Below are positions 26,972 to 36,338 of a DNA stretch of 64,000 nt, one piece after another; within the stretch, counting starts at the first letter, position 1, and the number at the start of each line of letters is the position of its first letter. The position numbers were made by a program, and so were the translations under genes. The stretch comes from Oceanospirillum multiglobuliferum (lineage in GTDB: Bacteria; Pseudomonadota; Gammaproteobacteria; Pseudomonadales; Halomonadaceae): contig NZ_FUXG01000007.1 of NCBI RefSeq assembly GCF_900167095.1, positions 62,001-126,000 on the forward strand, read 5' to 3'. Under the pieces are notes generated by a model that had not been told where the DNA came from, made no database searches, and worked only from the letters and a program-made list of their open reading frames with translations.

Positions 26972-27019
26972 CAACCTGTTTATCTGTTGATACAGATAAA
27001 CAGGTTGTTGAGTTTTTTA
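26972..27019 (+). terminator. Strong Rho-independent terminator after the barrel gene
   Basis: A perfect 16-bp stem (26972-26987 with 26992-27007, arm starting CAACCTGTTTATC) encloses a 4-nt loop and is followed by TTGAG and a run of T's. It separates the barrel gene from qhpF. Confidence 0.92.
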
Positions 27020-27052
27020 TTTTTATGTCCTGTGTCGAGTATGGAGTTTTGA

Positions 27053-28813
27053 ATGATCAAATGGCTTAAGTGGATGATTGATCGCTCTAATGCCAGCCCC
27101 GATAATGAGGCGAATCGAGAAGCAGGCTTACGCTGGTTATTCAGTTTTATTCGTCCGCAGCGCAACGCCATTATTCTAGTTCTACTGCTGTCCGTACTGG
27201 CTTCGGCTATGGTGTTACTACAGCCTTGGCTGACCAAAATGCTGATTGATGATGGACTGCTGGCAAAAGATTACAGCATGTTGTTACAGCTCTCAGGGTT
27301 GATGATCGCCATTGGTATCTTTAACACAGGGCTATCAGGCTTCAATCGCTACTGTCATACCAAATTGTCAGGCCAGATCTTATTTGCCCTGCGTGAAGAT
27401 CTGTACCAGCATCTGCAAAAACTCTCTCCTACTTTTTACGCACAACGTCGAATCGGTGATTTATTGTCCCGTATGGATGTCGATGTCGCCCAAATTCAAC
27501 GCTTTGCTGTTGATGCACTGTTTGCCTCGGTTTCCTCTGTTTTGGGTTTGCTAGGCGCGATTAGCATGATGCTAATATTGTCTTGGCAGCTGTCGCTAAT
27601 GGTTGTGGTGTTAATTCCCTTAGAGGTGATTTGGCTACGCTGGATGCGACGTAAAGTTGAACAGCAGGCGAGGGGATTAAGAGAGCGCTCTGCGGATCTC
27701 TCCTCTTTCTTGGTTGAAACGCTACCTGTGATGAAGTTTATTCAATCAGTTGGGCAAGAGCCCCGTGAATCACATCGCTTGCAGCAGTTTGGCGGACAGT
27801 ACCTAGACCAGCTGTTAATACTACAAGTGGTCGAATTTTTCACCCATGCACTGCCCAGCACTTTAACCTCTTGCGCCCGTGCAGGGGTATTTTTAATCGG
27901 TGGTTATTGGGTGATTGAAGGGCAATGGCAGTTAGGGGCTTTAATTGCCTTTTCAACTTATTTGGGCATGGCGCTAGGGCCAGTGCAAAGCCTGTTAGGT
28001 TTATATGTGGCGATTCAAAAAATGGTGGTCAGCCTAGATCGGGTGGCCGAGTTAAGACAGCAGCCTGTTGTGGTCGACAGCCTAACCGATACAGTCCCAC
28101 TGTCTGAACATGGCGTAGGGACATTGAAGTTAGAACAGGTCAGCTTTTGCCATCACAACCGTACAGAGGCGATTCTTAGAGAGGTCTCTCTTGAGATAAA
28201 AGCAGGCTTAAAGGTTGCAATTTCTGGAGCATCTGGTGCAGGCAAGTCGACCTTTATTGATTTACTACAGCGCCATTATGACCCTGACACGGGGCGAATC
28301 TTATTCGACGGGGTTGATCTGCGACGCTGTCATCTTGCTGAGCTGCGTCGTCGTATTGCTGTGGTCAGCCAAGATATTGTGCTGTTTAGAGGCTCTTTAC
28401 TCGACAACCTGCGCTATGCCTGCCCAAGCGCTACTGATGAGCAGGTGAAAGCTGCCGCTATTCAAGCCCAATTAGGCGAGTTAATCGCTGCGCTACCTCA
28501 AGGCTTGCTTACACCTTTAGGCGAGAGAGGGCAGCAGCTTTCAGGTGGACAAAAGCAACGTATCGCCATTGCTCGGGCGCTATTGCAGCAACCTAAAATC
28601 CTTATCTTGGATGAGGCAACCTCTGCCGTTGATGAGCATACAGAGCAAGAGATTATACAAGCCGTTGATCAGCTGTTCTCTGGGCGTACACGCATTTTAA
28701 TCAGCCACCGTCAAAGCACATTACAAGATGCAGATCTGTACCTAAAATTAGAGCAAGGGCAGTTAACGGAATACCAAAACTGGCCACAGGCCCAGCAAAG
28801 GCCAGCTGTATGA
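27053..28813 (+). CDS. qhpF: ABC exporter (membrane + ATPase fusion) of the QHNDH maturation set
   Basis: This is a half-size ABC exporter of 586 residues, proposed in characterised qhp clusters to move the matured gamma peptide to the periplasm. Six hydrophobic segments lie in residues about 35-320. The ATPase domain has Walker A SGASGAGKST, signature LSGGQKQRIAIA, Walker B ILILDEATSAVDE and the switch His in ILISHRQ. It overlaps qhpE by 4 bp (ATGA), which links export with leader cleavage. It starts 33-45 bp after a strong terminator, so it needs its own promoter, not identified. A generic lipid-type exporter is the alternative if taken out of context. Confidence 0.9.
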   Translation: MIKWLKWMIDRSNASPDNEANREAGLRWLFSFIRPQRNAIILVLLLSVLASAMVLLQPWLTKMLIDDGLLAKDYSMLLQLSGLMIAIGIFNTGLSGFNRYCHTKLSGQILFALREDLYQHLQKLSPTFYAQRRIGDLLSRMDVDVAQIQRFAVDALFASVSSVLGLLGAISMMLILSWQLSLMVVVLIPLEVIWLRWMRRKVEQQARGLRERSADLSSFLVETLPVMKFIQSVGQEPRESHRLQQFGGQYLDQLLILQVVEFFTHALPSTLTSCARAGVFLIGGYWVIEGQWQLGALIAFSTYLGMALGPVQSLLGLYVAIQKMVVSLDRVAELRQQPVVVDSLTDTVPLSEHGVGTLKLEQVSFCHHNRTEAILREVSLEIKAGLKVAISGASGAGKSTFIDLLQRHYDPDTGRILFDGVDLRRCHLAELRRRIAVVSQDIVLFRGSLLDNLRYACPSATDEQVKAAAIQAQLGELIAALPQGLLTPLGERGQQLSGGQKQRIAIARALLQQPKILILDEATSAVDEHTEQEIIQAVDQLFSGRTRILISHRQSTLQDADLYLKLEQGQLTEYQNWPQAQQRPAV

Positions 28814-29502
28814 GCCAAAAAACAATTAAGGTAGGCGTAGTAGACAGTGGCTTTTCACCCGCTCAACAGGCGCTAGTGCAAGACAGTGCCGCGTTTATCA
28901 TCGCAGATGGCCAACTTTGGCAGAGTGAAGCCGACTGGGATCAACTCGGTCATGGTAGTCATGTGATCTCCACTATTTATGCCAGTGCACCTGAAGCAAG
29001 GTTCTATGTTGCTCAAGTCTTTCATGACCGCTTGAGCACTACTGCCGTACAAGTTGCTGCTGCTATTGACTGGTTAGTTGAGCAAAATGTTGACGTGATC
29101 AACCTAAGCCTTGGGCTACGCAGCGATCAAGACAGTTTGAAATCAGCCGTTGCTCGCGCCATCAAGCAAGGAATTGTGCTTTGTGCCGCCTCTCCCGCTA
29201 AAGGTGATCCGGTTTATCCTGCAGCTTACTTTGGGGTGTTTCGTATGACGGGAGACGCTCGCTGTACAGCACAACAGTGGTCTTATTTAGAAACTGCCTA
29301 CGCTGATTTTGGGGCAGAGGTTAAAAGTGCCGATGGTCAGCAAGCAGGCTCTAGCATGGGGTGTGCAAGAATGACCGGACATATTTGTCACTATTTGGCT
29401 CAGCATGAAGCCACCGCTGCTAAGCCTGTAGCCTCAATTCTTGCCATACGGCAATATTTACAGCAAAACGCCCACTACTTCGGTGCCGAACACAGAGGAT
29501 AA
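28810..29502 (+). CDS. qhpE: Subtilisin-like protease cleaving the QhpC leader
   Basis: This is a small S8-family serine protease of 230 residues. In characterised systems QhpE removes the 28-residue leader of the modified gamma peptide. The catalytic triad is visible: Asp in VGVVDSGFSP (near residue 12), His in LGHGSHVI (near residue 50), and Ser in AGSSMGCARM (C-terminal third); VINLSLG is the usual S8 core strand. There is no signal peptide, so it acts in the cytoplasm, consistent with cleavage before or during export. It overlaps qhpF by 4 bp and is followed 5 bp later by qhpG. Confidence 0.92.
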   Translation: MSQKTIKVGVVDSGFSPAQQALVQDSAAFIIADGQLWQSEADWDQLGHGSHVISTIYASAPEARFYVAQVFHDRLSTTAVQVAAAIDWLVEQNVDVINLSLGLRSDQDSLKSAVARAIKQGIVLCAASPAKGDPVYPAAYFGVFRMTGDARCTAQQWSYLETAYADFGAEVKSADGQQAGSSMGCARMTGHICHYLAQHEATAAKPVASILAIRQYLQQNAHYFGAEHRG

Positions 29503-29507
29503 ACAGT

Positions 29508-30827
29508 ATGCCGCACTCTATTGTCGTTTTAGGGGCAGGGCCTGCGGGCGCTGCTGTGGCATTGGGCTTAAAAGCTTTGGGCTATCAGGTGACTGTGGTG
29601 TACACCGCTCGCGCTTTTGCATCGGTAGAAGGTATATCGAGTCGAGTCGTCGAAGGCTTAAAGCATGCAGGCTTTAAACGTGCTTTAACCGCACTGTCCG
29701 TTGCATCTCCCAGAAACGCCCATTGGAATAACCAGTTTAACCAAGCGAATACAGAGTATTTGATTGACCGCCAGATATTTGATCAACTGATCATAGAAGA
29801 CTTACACGCAGCGGGTATCAGGCTTATTAATACATCCGCCAGCCAAGTAAAAACCCCTGATAATGGCGACGTAGTAGGTATCACCTTGCAAGATGGGCAA
29901 CAGATTGAAGCCGATTTCTTAGTTGAAGCCAGAGGCCGTTCAGCGCCATCTGCTCATCTGCCACGCATTCGAGGCCCCGAGACGCTGTCATTGCTACAGC
30001 GCTGGTCGGGTGATCAGAACCTAGAAAACTGCGCGCCCAGTTCAGCCGCTGTCAGTTTGTCAGAGGGCTGGGCATGGATGGCAAAACTCAACAATGGCCA
30101 ACGCTACTTGCAACTCACCCTAGATGTTGCCAGTACGCAGCTTCCGCCAAAAGCGGAACTCACAGAATATTGCCGTCAAAGGTTTTTAGCCTTAAAACAA
30201 GCGCAGCCCTTTACCCACAATGCACAGCCTGTTGGCACCGCTTATGGCCGTACCAGCACGGCTATTTTGTGCCAAAAAACAGTTGGCCCTAACTGGATTC
30301 GTGTGGGGGACGCGGCAATGGCCGTTGACCCTTTATCAGGTAACGGTATCTTTCAAGCACTTTCATCTGCTCTGCAAGCACCGGCTGTGATTAATACTTT
30401 ATTGCAGCACCCTGAACGGCGCGCATTGGCAGAAAGCTTTTATCACAGCCGCGTCGAAGGGCTTTTTTATCGCTTTGCCCGTATCGGGCGTGATTTTTAT
30501 CGAATGGAAACACAGTGGCCAGAACAAGCGTTTTGGCAACATCGACAAAGCTGGCCAGACGATGAGCCCATGCATCAAACACAGCATCTGCACCAACTGA
30601 CCATCAAAACCATGCCCGTTGTAAATAATGGGTTTATCGAAGCAAAAGAGGTAGTGGTTAGCCCTGATCAACCTCTAGGGATATGGCATCTCGCGGGGGT
30701 TGAACTGGCATCTATAGTTCAGCAGATACAAGCAGGGCAACCTTTGGACAAGGTACTTGAGAGCAAACTATTACCACCTGCTGTACAGCAAATTATTGGC
30801 GGTTGGTTTGCGGCGTTTAATTTATAA
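29508..30827 (+). CDS. qhpG: FAD-dependent monooxygenase for CTQ biogenesis
   Basis: QhpG is the flavoprotein that hydroxylates the target Trp of the cross-linked gamma peptide on the way to the quinone (family knowledge). The 439-residue protein opens with the FAD Rossmann motif LGAGPAGAAVALGLK. It has the second FAD motif RVGDAAMAVDPLSGNG in the last third, as in group A flavin monooxygenases and tryptophan halogenases. ATG 29508 has GAGGA 9 nt upstream and lies 5 bp after qhpE, so it is the last gene of the qhpFEG unit. No terminator was seen after it. Confidence 0.9.
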   Translation: MPHSIVVLGAGPAGAAVALGLKALGYQVTVVYTARAFASVEGISSRVVEGLKHAGFKRALTALSVASPRNAHWNNQFNQANTEYLIDRQIFDQLIIEDLHAAGIRLINTSASQVKTPDNGDVVGITLQDGQQIEADFLVEARGRSAPSAHLPRIRGPETLSLLQRWSGDQNLENCAPSSAAVSLSEGWAWMAKLNNGQRYLQLTLDVASTQLPPKAELTEYCRQRFLALKQAQPFTHNAQPVGTAYGRTSTAILCQKTVGPNWIRVGDAAMAVDPLSGNGIFQALSSALQAPAVINTLLQHPERRALAESFYHSRVEGLFYRFARIGRDFYRMETQWPEQAFWQHRQSWPDDEPMHQTQHLHQLTIKTMPVVNNGFIEAKEVVVSPDQPLGIWHLAGVELASIVQQIQAGQPLDKVLESKLLPPAVQQIIGGWFAAFNL

Positions 30828-31132
30828 CATAGGGTGTAGCGCTTAAGTTTAACCAGCATTTTTAAAAAGGTAAGATTACAATCGGTAAAACAAGTAGTTA
30901 CGATAATTGGTTTTACTCGTTTGAAGGTCTTTTTGATGTTATTGTCTATCACTCGTATGGCATATCAATCTGATGCTAAGCTTGTTGTAGTGTGCGGACT
31001 GTGCGCACGAAGAAATCGAATGCAGCACCATTATCAAAATGCGATCCAATGGAGTGATCGTTTGATTAACACCTTTACTACACAGGATGATAGCGTGGTA
31101 CAAAGCGAAGCATTGGGCTGATCTAATCACTT
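30828..31132. other. Intergenic region upstream of the HD-GYP gene
   Basis: These roughly 305 bases have no RNA gene, terminator or clear promoter visible. The only possible content is a weak 61-codon frame at 30936-31121. Confidence 0.5.
30936..31121 (+). CDS. Possible small protein (61 residues), doubtful
   Basis: ATG 30936 has GAAGG at a workable distance, and the frame ends 11 bp before the HD-GYP gene. The product would have CGLC and be basic in the middle (CARRNRMQHHYQ). Nothing is recognised, and the region may simply be untranslated. It is kept only because the ribosome site and spacing are acceptable. Confidence 0.22.
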   Translation: MLLSITRMAYQSDAKLVVVCGLCARRNRMQHHYQNAIQWSDRLINTFTTQDDSVVQSEALG

Positions 31133-32338
31133 ATGAGACAACGGATTCCGGTCAGTGACCTACGAGTAGGAATGCGAGTGGTTGAGCTAGATATCAGCTG
31201 GCTTAAATCACCCTTTTGGCGGCATGCATTTACAATTCAAACGCAGAATGAAATTACACTGTTAAGACAGCACTGCCAGCATGTTGAAATTAGTGTCAGC
31301 ACCAAGATCAAAGGTGCTAAGAGCGCTAAACAGTTACCCAGTTCAACGCAAGGAAATAGCACCCAGAAAGCTGTAGACGTGCCACAGCAAGGTATGTCTA
31401 AACCTAATGCATCTATCGTAACACATCAAAAAATAGCGCAAGCACAGCAACACTTACAACAAGTTGCTGGAAAGATCACCGATGTTTTTGATGATGCCAG
31501 AACAGGCCATGCGTTAGATGCGCCAAAGCTTCAGAATTCTGTAGAACTGCTCACCCAAGATGTATTAACCGATACCAACTCACTGTTATTACTAAGTCAG
31601 CTACAAAATAAAGATCAGTCTCTATCAGAGAAATCAATTAACGTCTGTATTTTAACCTTAACTTTTGCAAAACATCTAGGGATTAAAAAAGACCAACTTC
31701 ATCAGTTGGGCCTAGGTGCGCTGCTGCATGATATTGGAATGTTACGGGTTCCAGCTTCTTTATTGAACCATAAAGGCACTTTGAACGCTTCTCAGAAAGC
31801 TATTATTCAGCAGCATGTTATTGATGGTGTTAGCATGGTTGCTCACCACGATAATCTTGCTGATATCAAAGATATGATTGCTTACCACCACGAACGTTAT
31901 GATGGCTCTGGCTACCCATACGGTTTGAAAGGGCGCGCGATACCACTTTTTGCCCGTATTCTTGGTATTACAACCACTTATGAAGCGATGACTCGCGAAC
32001 GTTTTTTTAGCTCAAAAACAACACCAACCCATGCATTATCAAAACTCTATGCATGGCGACATCAGCTTTTTGATGGGCGTTTGGTTGAAAAGTTTATACA
32101 GGCACTCGGCGTTTATCCTCCAGGCTGTATAGTTCAGCTCAATACAGGGCAAATCGCAATAGTGACAGAGATAAACCCTGAAAAACGCACTCGTCCTGTG
32201 GTAAGACTTTTAATGTCTGAAGATAAGGTGTTGTTAAAAGAGCAGCCAGAGATCAATCTGATTATGAGTGAATATGAGTGGATCAAAGTTCAAAAAATTC
32301 TAGACACCCAAGAACTTGAACTCACCAAGCTAATCTAA
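31133..32338 (+). CDS. HD-GYP domain protein with DUF3391 N-terminus, altered metal-site residues
   Basis: This family normally degrades cyclic di-GMP. Residues about 1-130 are a DUF3391-type domain (RIPVSDLRVGMRVVELDISW...). The HD-GYP domain covers about 150-340, with LLHDIGM (His199-Asp200), IQQHVIDG, and HHERYDGSGYPYGL (from His252). Two positions are unusual. The first histidine expected before SINVC is Lys167 (LSEKSINVC), and the Lys of the usual HDIGK is Met203. Loss of the first metal ligand could lower or abolish phosphodiesterase activity, leaving a c-di-GMP sensor or scaffold (inference). The gene is probably monocistronic and converges on cysS. Confidence 0.9.
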   Translation: MRQRIPVSDLRVGMRVVELDISWLKSPFWRHAFTIQTQNEITLLRQHCQHVEISVSTKIKGAKSAKQLPSSTQGNSTQKAVDVPQQGMSKPNASIVTHQKIAQAQQHLQQVAGKITDVFDDARTGHALDAPKLQNSVELLTQDVLTDTNSLLLLSQLQNKDQSLSEKSINVCILTLTFAKHLGIKKDQLHQLGLGALLHDIGMLRVPASLLNHKGTLNASQKAIIQQHVIDGVSMVAHHDNLADIKDMIAYHHERYDGSGYPYGLKGRAIPLFARILGITTTYEAMTRERFFSSKTTPTHALSKLYAWRHQLFDGRLVEKFIQALGVYPPGCIVQLNTGQIAIVTEINPEKRTRPVVRLLMSEDKVLLKEQPEINLIMSEYEWIKVQKILDTQELELTKLI

Positions 32339-32357
32339 ATCTGCCAACTCGTTAGTA

Positions 32358-32386
32358 CCTGAAAGGGGCACTAAGACCCTTTCAGG
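32358..32386. terminator. Hairpin between convergent HD-GYP and cysS genes
   Basis: CCTGAAAGGG (32358-32367) pairs with CCCTTTCAGG (32377-32386) around a 9-nt loop. There is no good T-run on either side, so it is a weak or Rho-assisted terminator. Confidence 0.5.
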
Positions 32387-32395
32387 CACTAGAGG

Positions 32396-33781
32396 TTATT
32401 CACGCACCCAAGAAGTCCCTTCACGGGTGTCTTTCAAGGTGATGCCTTGGCTGAGCAGCTCATCACGAATGCGATCAGACTCTGCAAAGTCTTTATTTAA
32501 ACGCGCTTGTTTACGCGCCTCAATCATCGCCTCGATCTGATCTGCTGTTAAAGCGCCTTCTTGTTCAACCCCTTTTAGGAACTCTGTAGGGTCTTGGTCG
32601 AATAAGCCCAGCACTGAACCAAACAGTTTTAAGTAACCTGCCAACTGTGCAGCTAAGCCGGTATAACCCTCTTTTTTGGCGATATTCAGTTGCTTGGCAA
32701 GGTCAAACAGCATGGCGAAGGCTTCAGCAGTGTTGAAGTCGTCATCCATTGCGGTTTTAAAGCGTTCAACCCATTCACCTTCTGCAACCACTTCCGCCGC
32801 TTGCACACCTTCTAAAGCCGTATAAAAACGCTCTAAAGATTGGCGTGCCGCTTTAAGGCCATCTTCTGAATAGTTGATTGGGCTACGGTATTGGCTGGCG
32901 AGTAGGAAATAACGCACCACCTCTGGGTTATACTTTTCCAGTACATCACGAATGGTGAAGAAGTTGCCCAAAGATTTTGACATCTTCTCTTGGTCAACCC
33001 GTACTGCACCTGCGTGCATCCAAGTGTTAACGTATTTCTCACCAGTTGCGGCTTCTGATTGGGCAATCTCGTTTTCATGGTGTGGGAAAGGCAGATCTGG
33101 CCCACCGCCATGAATATCAAAGGTGTTGCCTAAGCAGCAAGTCGACATGGCAGAGCACTCAATATGCCAGCCCGGACGACCTGCACCCCAAGGGGATTCC
33201 CAACTGACTTCGTCGGCTTTTGCTGATTTCCACAGCACGAAATCCATTGGGTTTTCTTTGGCTTCTTCAATGCCAATACGCGCACCCGCTTGCATATCTT
33301 CAAGGTTGCGATTGGTCAGTGCGCCGTAGTTTTCAAACTTGGTGACGCGGTAATACACATCGCCATTGCTGGCAACGTAGGCATAGCCTTTGTCGATCAA
33401 CGTTTGCACCATATTGATAATGTCTTGAATATGGTGTGTGGCACGCGGCTCATGGTCTGGACGTAATACGTTCAGCGAGGCTTCGTCGTCGTGCATCGCT
33501 TGAATCATACGCTCGGTGAGTGCATCAACAGGTTCGTTGTTTTCTGCGGCACGGCGGATAATTTTGTCGTCTACGTCGGTGATGTTGCGAATGTAGTTCA
33601 CCTCATACCCGCGATGGCGCAGGTAACGGGTGATCACATCAAAGGCCACCATGACACGCGCATGGCCGATGTGGCAAAGGTCATAAACCGTTACCCCACA
33701 GACATACATTTTGATCTTACCCGCTTCTATAGGTGTAAAGACCTCTTTCTTACGCGTCATTGTGTTGTAAATATGAAGCAT
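32396..33781 (-). CDS. cysS: Cysteinyl-tRNA synthetase
   Basis: CysRS charges tRNA-Cys in the cytoplasm. The 461-residue class I enzyme has the zinc/cysteine ligand Cys28 in YVCGVTVYD, the HIGH motif CHIGHARV (from His37), zinc ligands in HIECSAMS and HHENEIAQ, and KMSKS in EKMSKSLGN. All match the family and its normal size. It lies 9 bp downstream of glnS on the same strand, so the two synthetases are probably cotranscribed, while ppiB and lpxH diverge from them. This is the usual gammaproteobacterial neighbourhood of cysS. Confidence 0.98.
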   Translation of the reverse strand: MLHIYNTMTRKKEVFTPIEAGKIKMYVCGVTVYDLCHIGHARVMVAFDVITRYLRHRGYEVNYIRNITDVDDKIIRRAAENNEPVDALTERMIQAMHDDEASLNVLRPDHEPRATHHIQDIINMVQTLIDKGYAYVASNGDVYYRVTKFENYGALTNRNLEDMQAGARIGIEEAKENPMDFVLWKSAKADEVSWESPWGAGRPGWHIECSAMSTCCLGNTFDIHGGGPDLPFPHHENEIAQSEAATGEKYVNTWMHAGAVRVDQEKMSKSLGNFFTIRDVLEKYNPEVVRYFLLASQYRSPINYSEDGLKAARQSLERFYTALEGVQAAEVVAEGEWVERFKTAMDDDFNTAEAFAMLFDLAKQLNIAKKEGYTGLAAQLAGYLKLFGSVLGLFDQDPTEFLKGVEQEGALTADQIEAMIEARKQARLNKDFAESDRIRDELLSQGITLKDTREGTSWVRE

Positions 33782-33790
33782 GGCTTTGGC

Positions 33791-35473
33791 TTATCCTTTG
33801 TTCTGAATCTTGGCCCAGCTGTCTTTCAGACCTACTGTTTTGTTGAATACTAATTTGCCGTCAACACCGTGATCATAACGGTCTGCACAGAAGTAACCGA
33901 TGCGCTCAAACTGGAACACCGTTTCAGGTGCTGCGGTTAATAGGCTAGGCTCACAGTAACCAGTGGTCACGGCCAGAGACTCAGGGTTGATGTGCGCTAA
34001 AAAGTTCACTTCTTTGTTTGAGTCTGGGTTTGGATCAGTAAACAGATTTTCATACAAGCGCACTTCAGCTGGCACTGCATGAGGCTCAGACACCCAGTGA
34101 ATCACGCCTTTCACTTTGCGACCTTCAGGGTTTTTACCCAGTGTGTCGGCATCATAAGTGCAGAGTAACTCAATGATTTTGCCGTTGGCGTCTTTGATCA
34201 CTTCTTCGCACTTGATCACATATGAGTTACGCAGGCGCACTTCACCACCGTTGGTCAGGCGGAAGAATTTCTTCGGTGCATCTTCCATAAAGTCTTCCGC
34301 TTCAATCAGCAGGTTTTTGCTGAACGGAATCACACGCTCACCCATGCTTTCATCGGCAGGGTGCGAAGGCACTACGTACTCTTCAACCTGATCATCTGGG
34401 TAGTTAGTGATGGTGACTTTAATCGGGTCTAGCACGCACATGGCTCGTGGCGCATTTTGCTCAAGATCTGCACGCAGTGCGTGATACAGCATACCCACAT
34501 CCACCACGCCATCACTACGGGTTACACCCACCAAGTCACAAAAGTGGCGCAAAGAAGCTGGCGTGTAGCCACGACGACGCATACCGGAAATAGTCGGCAT
34601 ACGAGGATCATCCCAACCTGACACAAAACCTTCATCAACCAGTTGCTTCAGCTTACGCTTGCTGGTCACGGTGTAGTTCAAGTTCAAACGTGAAAACTCA
34701 ATCTGTTTAGGTTTTGCAGGTACTGGCAAGTTGTCAATAAACCAGTTGTACAGCGGGCGGTGATCTTCAAACTCTAAAGTACAAACAGAGTGCGTAATAC
34801 CTTCAAGGGCATCAGACTGACCATGTGCAAAGTCATAGCTCGGGTAGATGCACCATTTGTCGCCCGTTTGGTGGTGTGGCACGCTGCGAATACGATACAA
34901 AATTGGGTCACGCAGATTGATATTCGGCGCAGACATGTCAATTTTAGCGCGCAGCACCTTAGTGCCATCGGCAAATTCACCCGCACGCATACGGTTAAAC
35001 TGGTCGAGGTTTTCTTCTACGCTACGGTCACGGAATGGACTGTTTTTGCCCGCTTCAGTTAAAGTGCCACGATATTCGCGCATCTGCTCGGCATTTAATT
35101 CGCAGACATAAGCTTTGCCAGCCTTGATCAATTCAACCGCATAATCAAAGAGTTGATCGAAATACTCAGAGGTGTAGCGCACCTTGCCAGACCACTCGAA
35201 GCCCAACCAACGCACATCTTCTTGAATAGAATCAATGTACTCTTGGCTCTCTTTCTCTGGATTAGTGTCATCAAAGCGTAGGTTACATTCGCCGTTGAAA
35301 TATTCCGCTAAGCCAAAGTTCAAACAGATAGACTTAGCATGACCAATGTGCAAATAACCGTTTGGTTCTGGCGGAAAACGGGTGATGACCTGCTGAACCT
35401 GGCCTTCAGCCAGTTCCTCTTTAATCAGGTTACGGATAAAATTCGGGGCAACAGTTGCTTCGGTATTGCTCAT
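33791..35473 (-). CDS. glnS: Glutaminyl-tRNA synthetase
   Basis: GlnRS charges tRNA-Gln directly, as expected in gammaproteobacteria. The frame extends to a TTG at 35485, but ATG 35473 ([20 protein letters not shown]) gives the usual family N-terminus, so it is chosen (560 residues). The class I signature [14 protein letters not shown] is present, and the KMSKS equivalent is TVTSKRKL. The beta-barrel anticodon-binding domains fill the C-terminal third. It is the first gene of a glnS-cysS unit, with a 9-bp gap to cysS. Confidence 0.98.
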   Translation of the reverse strand: MSNTEATVAPNFIRNLIKEELAEGQVQQVITRFPPEPNGYLHIGHAKSICLNFGLAEYFNGECNLRFDDTNPEKESQEYIDSIQEDVRWLGFEWSGKVRYTSEYFDQLFDYAVELIKAGKAYVCELNAEQMREYRGTLTEAGKNSPFRDRSVEENLDQFNRMRAGEFADGTKVLRAKIDMSAPNINLRDPILYRIRSVPHHQTGDKWCIYPSYDFAHGQSDALEGITHSVCTLEFEDHRPLYNWFIDNLPVPAKPKQIEFSRLNLNYTVTSKRKLKQLVDEGFVSGWDDPRMPTISGMRRRGYTPASLRHFCDLVGVTRSDGVVDVGMLYHALRADLEQNAPRAMCVLDPIKVTITNYPDDQVEEYVVPSHPADESMGERVIPFSKNLLIEAEDFMEDAPKKFFRLTNGGEVRLRNSYVIKCEEVIKDANGKIIELLCTYDADTLGKNPEGRKVKGVIHWVSEPHAVPAEVRLYENLFTDPNPDSNKEVNFLAHINPESLAVTTGYCEPSLLTAAPETVFQFERIGYFCADRYDHGVDGKLVFNKTVGLKDSWAKIQNKG

Positions 35474-35707
35474 AGTCTTTGGCAAATCTCTAAAAAGTAA
35501 TCGTGTGAATTTAAGCAGGCTTTAGCCCATCCACTGGGGTATTTGGCGAATATTAAAAAAGCAAAATAGCACTCAACTATTTGAGTCCTCTCCCTTTTCT
35601 TTTGCCAAGCACACAAAAGCGGTATTATAGCGCGAGGGCAGCCCATTAAGCCATCCTGTATATCATTAACTCTCACTGACTTTTCAGTTTATATTTGAGG
35701 ATCACTC
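35474..35707. promoter_or_regulatory. Divergent promoter region glnS / ppiB
   Basis: This 234-bp gap lies between divergent genes. On the plus strand, TTGCCA followed 15 bp later by TATTAT (near 35605-35630) is a plausible, slightly short-spaced sigma70 promoter for ppiB. Nothing convincing was found for glnS. A 68-codon minus-strand frame reading out of glnS is not supported. Confidence 0.4.
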
Positions 35708-36214
35708 ATGATCGTTTTACACACCAACCACGGCGACATCAAGATCGAACTGAACTACGAAAAAGCGCCGGTTACTGCGAAAAACTTTGAAGAATATGTC
35801 ACAAGTGGTCACTACAACGGCACTATTTTTCACCGTGTAATTGGTAATTTCATGATTCAAGGCGGTGGCTTTGATGCGGGCATGAACCAAAAGCCAACCC
35901 GTGATCCAATTGAAAACGAAGCAGATAACGGCCTTTCAAACGAAATCGGCACCATTGCAATGGCACGTACAATGGACCCACACTCTGCAAGCGCGCAGTT
36001 CTTCATCAACGTGGCAAACAACGCATTCCTAGACCACTCTGGCAAAAACATGCAAGGTTGGGGCTACTGCGTATTTGGTAAAGTAGTAGATGGCATGGAT
36101 GTGGTGAACATCATCAAAGAAGTGAAAACCACTTCTAAAGCAGGTCATCAGGATGTACCTGTTGAAGATGTGATCATCGAGTCAGCAGAAGTGGTAGCCG
36201 CAGAAGCAGAATAA
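35708..36214 (+). CDS. ppiB: Peptidyl-prolyl cis-trans isomerase B (cyclophilin)
   Basis: This is a cytoplasmic cyclophilin that speeds proline isomerisation during folding. Its 168 residues, with no signal peptide, identify the PpiB rather than the periplasmic PpiA form. Family motifs seen are [33 protein letters not shown] and [19 protein letters not shown] 35708 follows TTGAGGATCACTC with AGGA at a proper distance. A hairpin terminator follows, and lpxH is next on the same strand, as in many gammaproteobacteria. Confidence 0.97.
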   Translation: MIVLHTNHGDIKIELNYEKAPVTAKNFEEYVTSGHYNGTIFHRVIGNFMIQGGGFDAGMNQKPTRDPIENEADNGLSNEIGTIAMARTMDPHSASAQFFINVANNAFLDHSGKNMQGWGYCVFGKVVDGMDVVNIIKEVKTTSKAGHQDVPVEDVIIESAEVVAAEAE

Positions 36215-36247
36215 GCTTAACTGCTTATTGAGCGTTACCATATCGTC

Positions 36248-36274
36248 AAAAAGGTCGGTTATCCGGCCTTTTTA
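36248..36274 (+). terminator. Rho-independent terminator after ppiB
   Basis: AAAAAGGTCGG (36248-36258) pairs with CCGGCCTTTTT (36263-36273), with one G-U pair, around TTAT. The T-run is part of the right arm. Confidence 0.85.
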
Positions 36275-36338
36275 TTGCCTTTAGCTTATTAATCACTGTC
36301 GACCTGCGTGTTGGCGATAGCGATTGTTGCCGTGATTT

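Noticed and set aside
34158-35111. Plus-strand frames of 70-90 codons across glnS
   Set aside because: They are antisense shadows of a well-supported synthetase with no ribosome sites or recognisable product.
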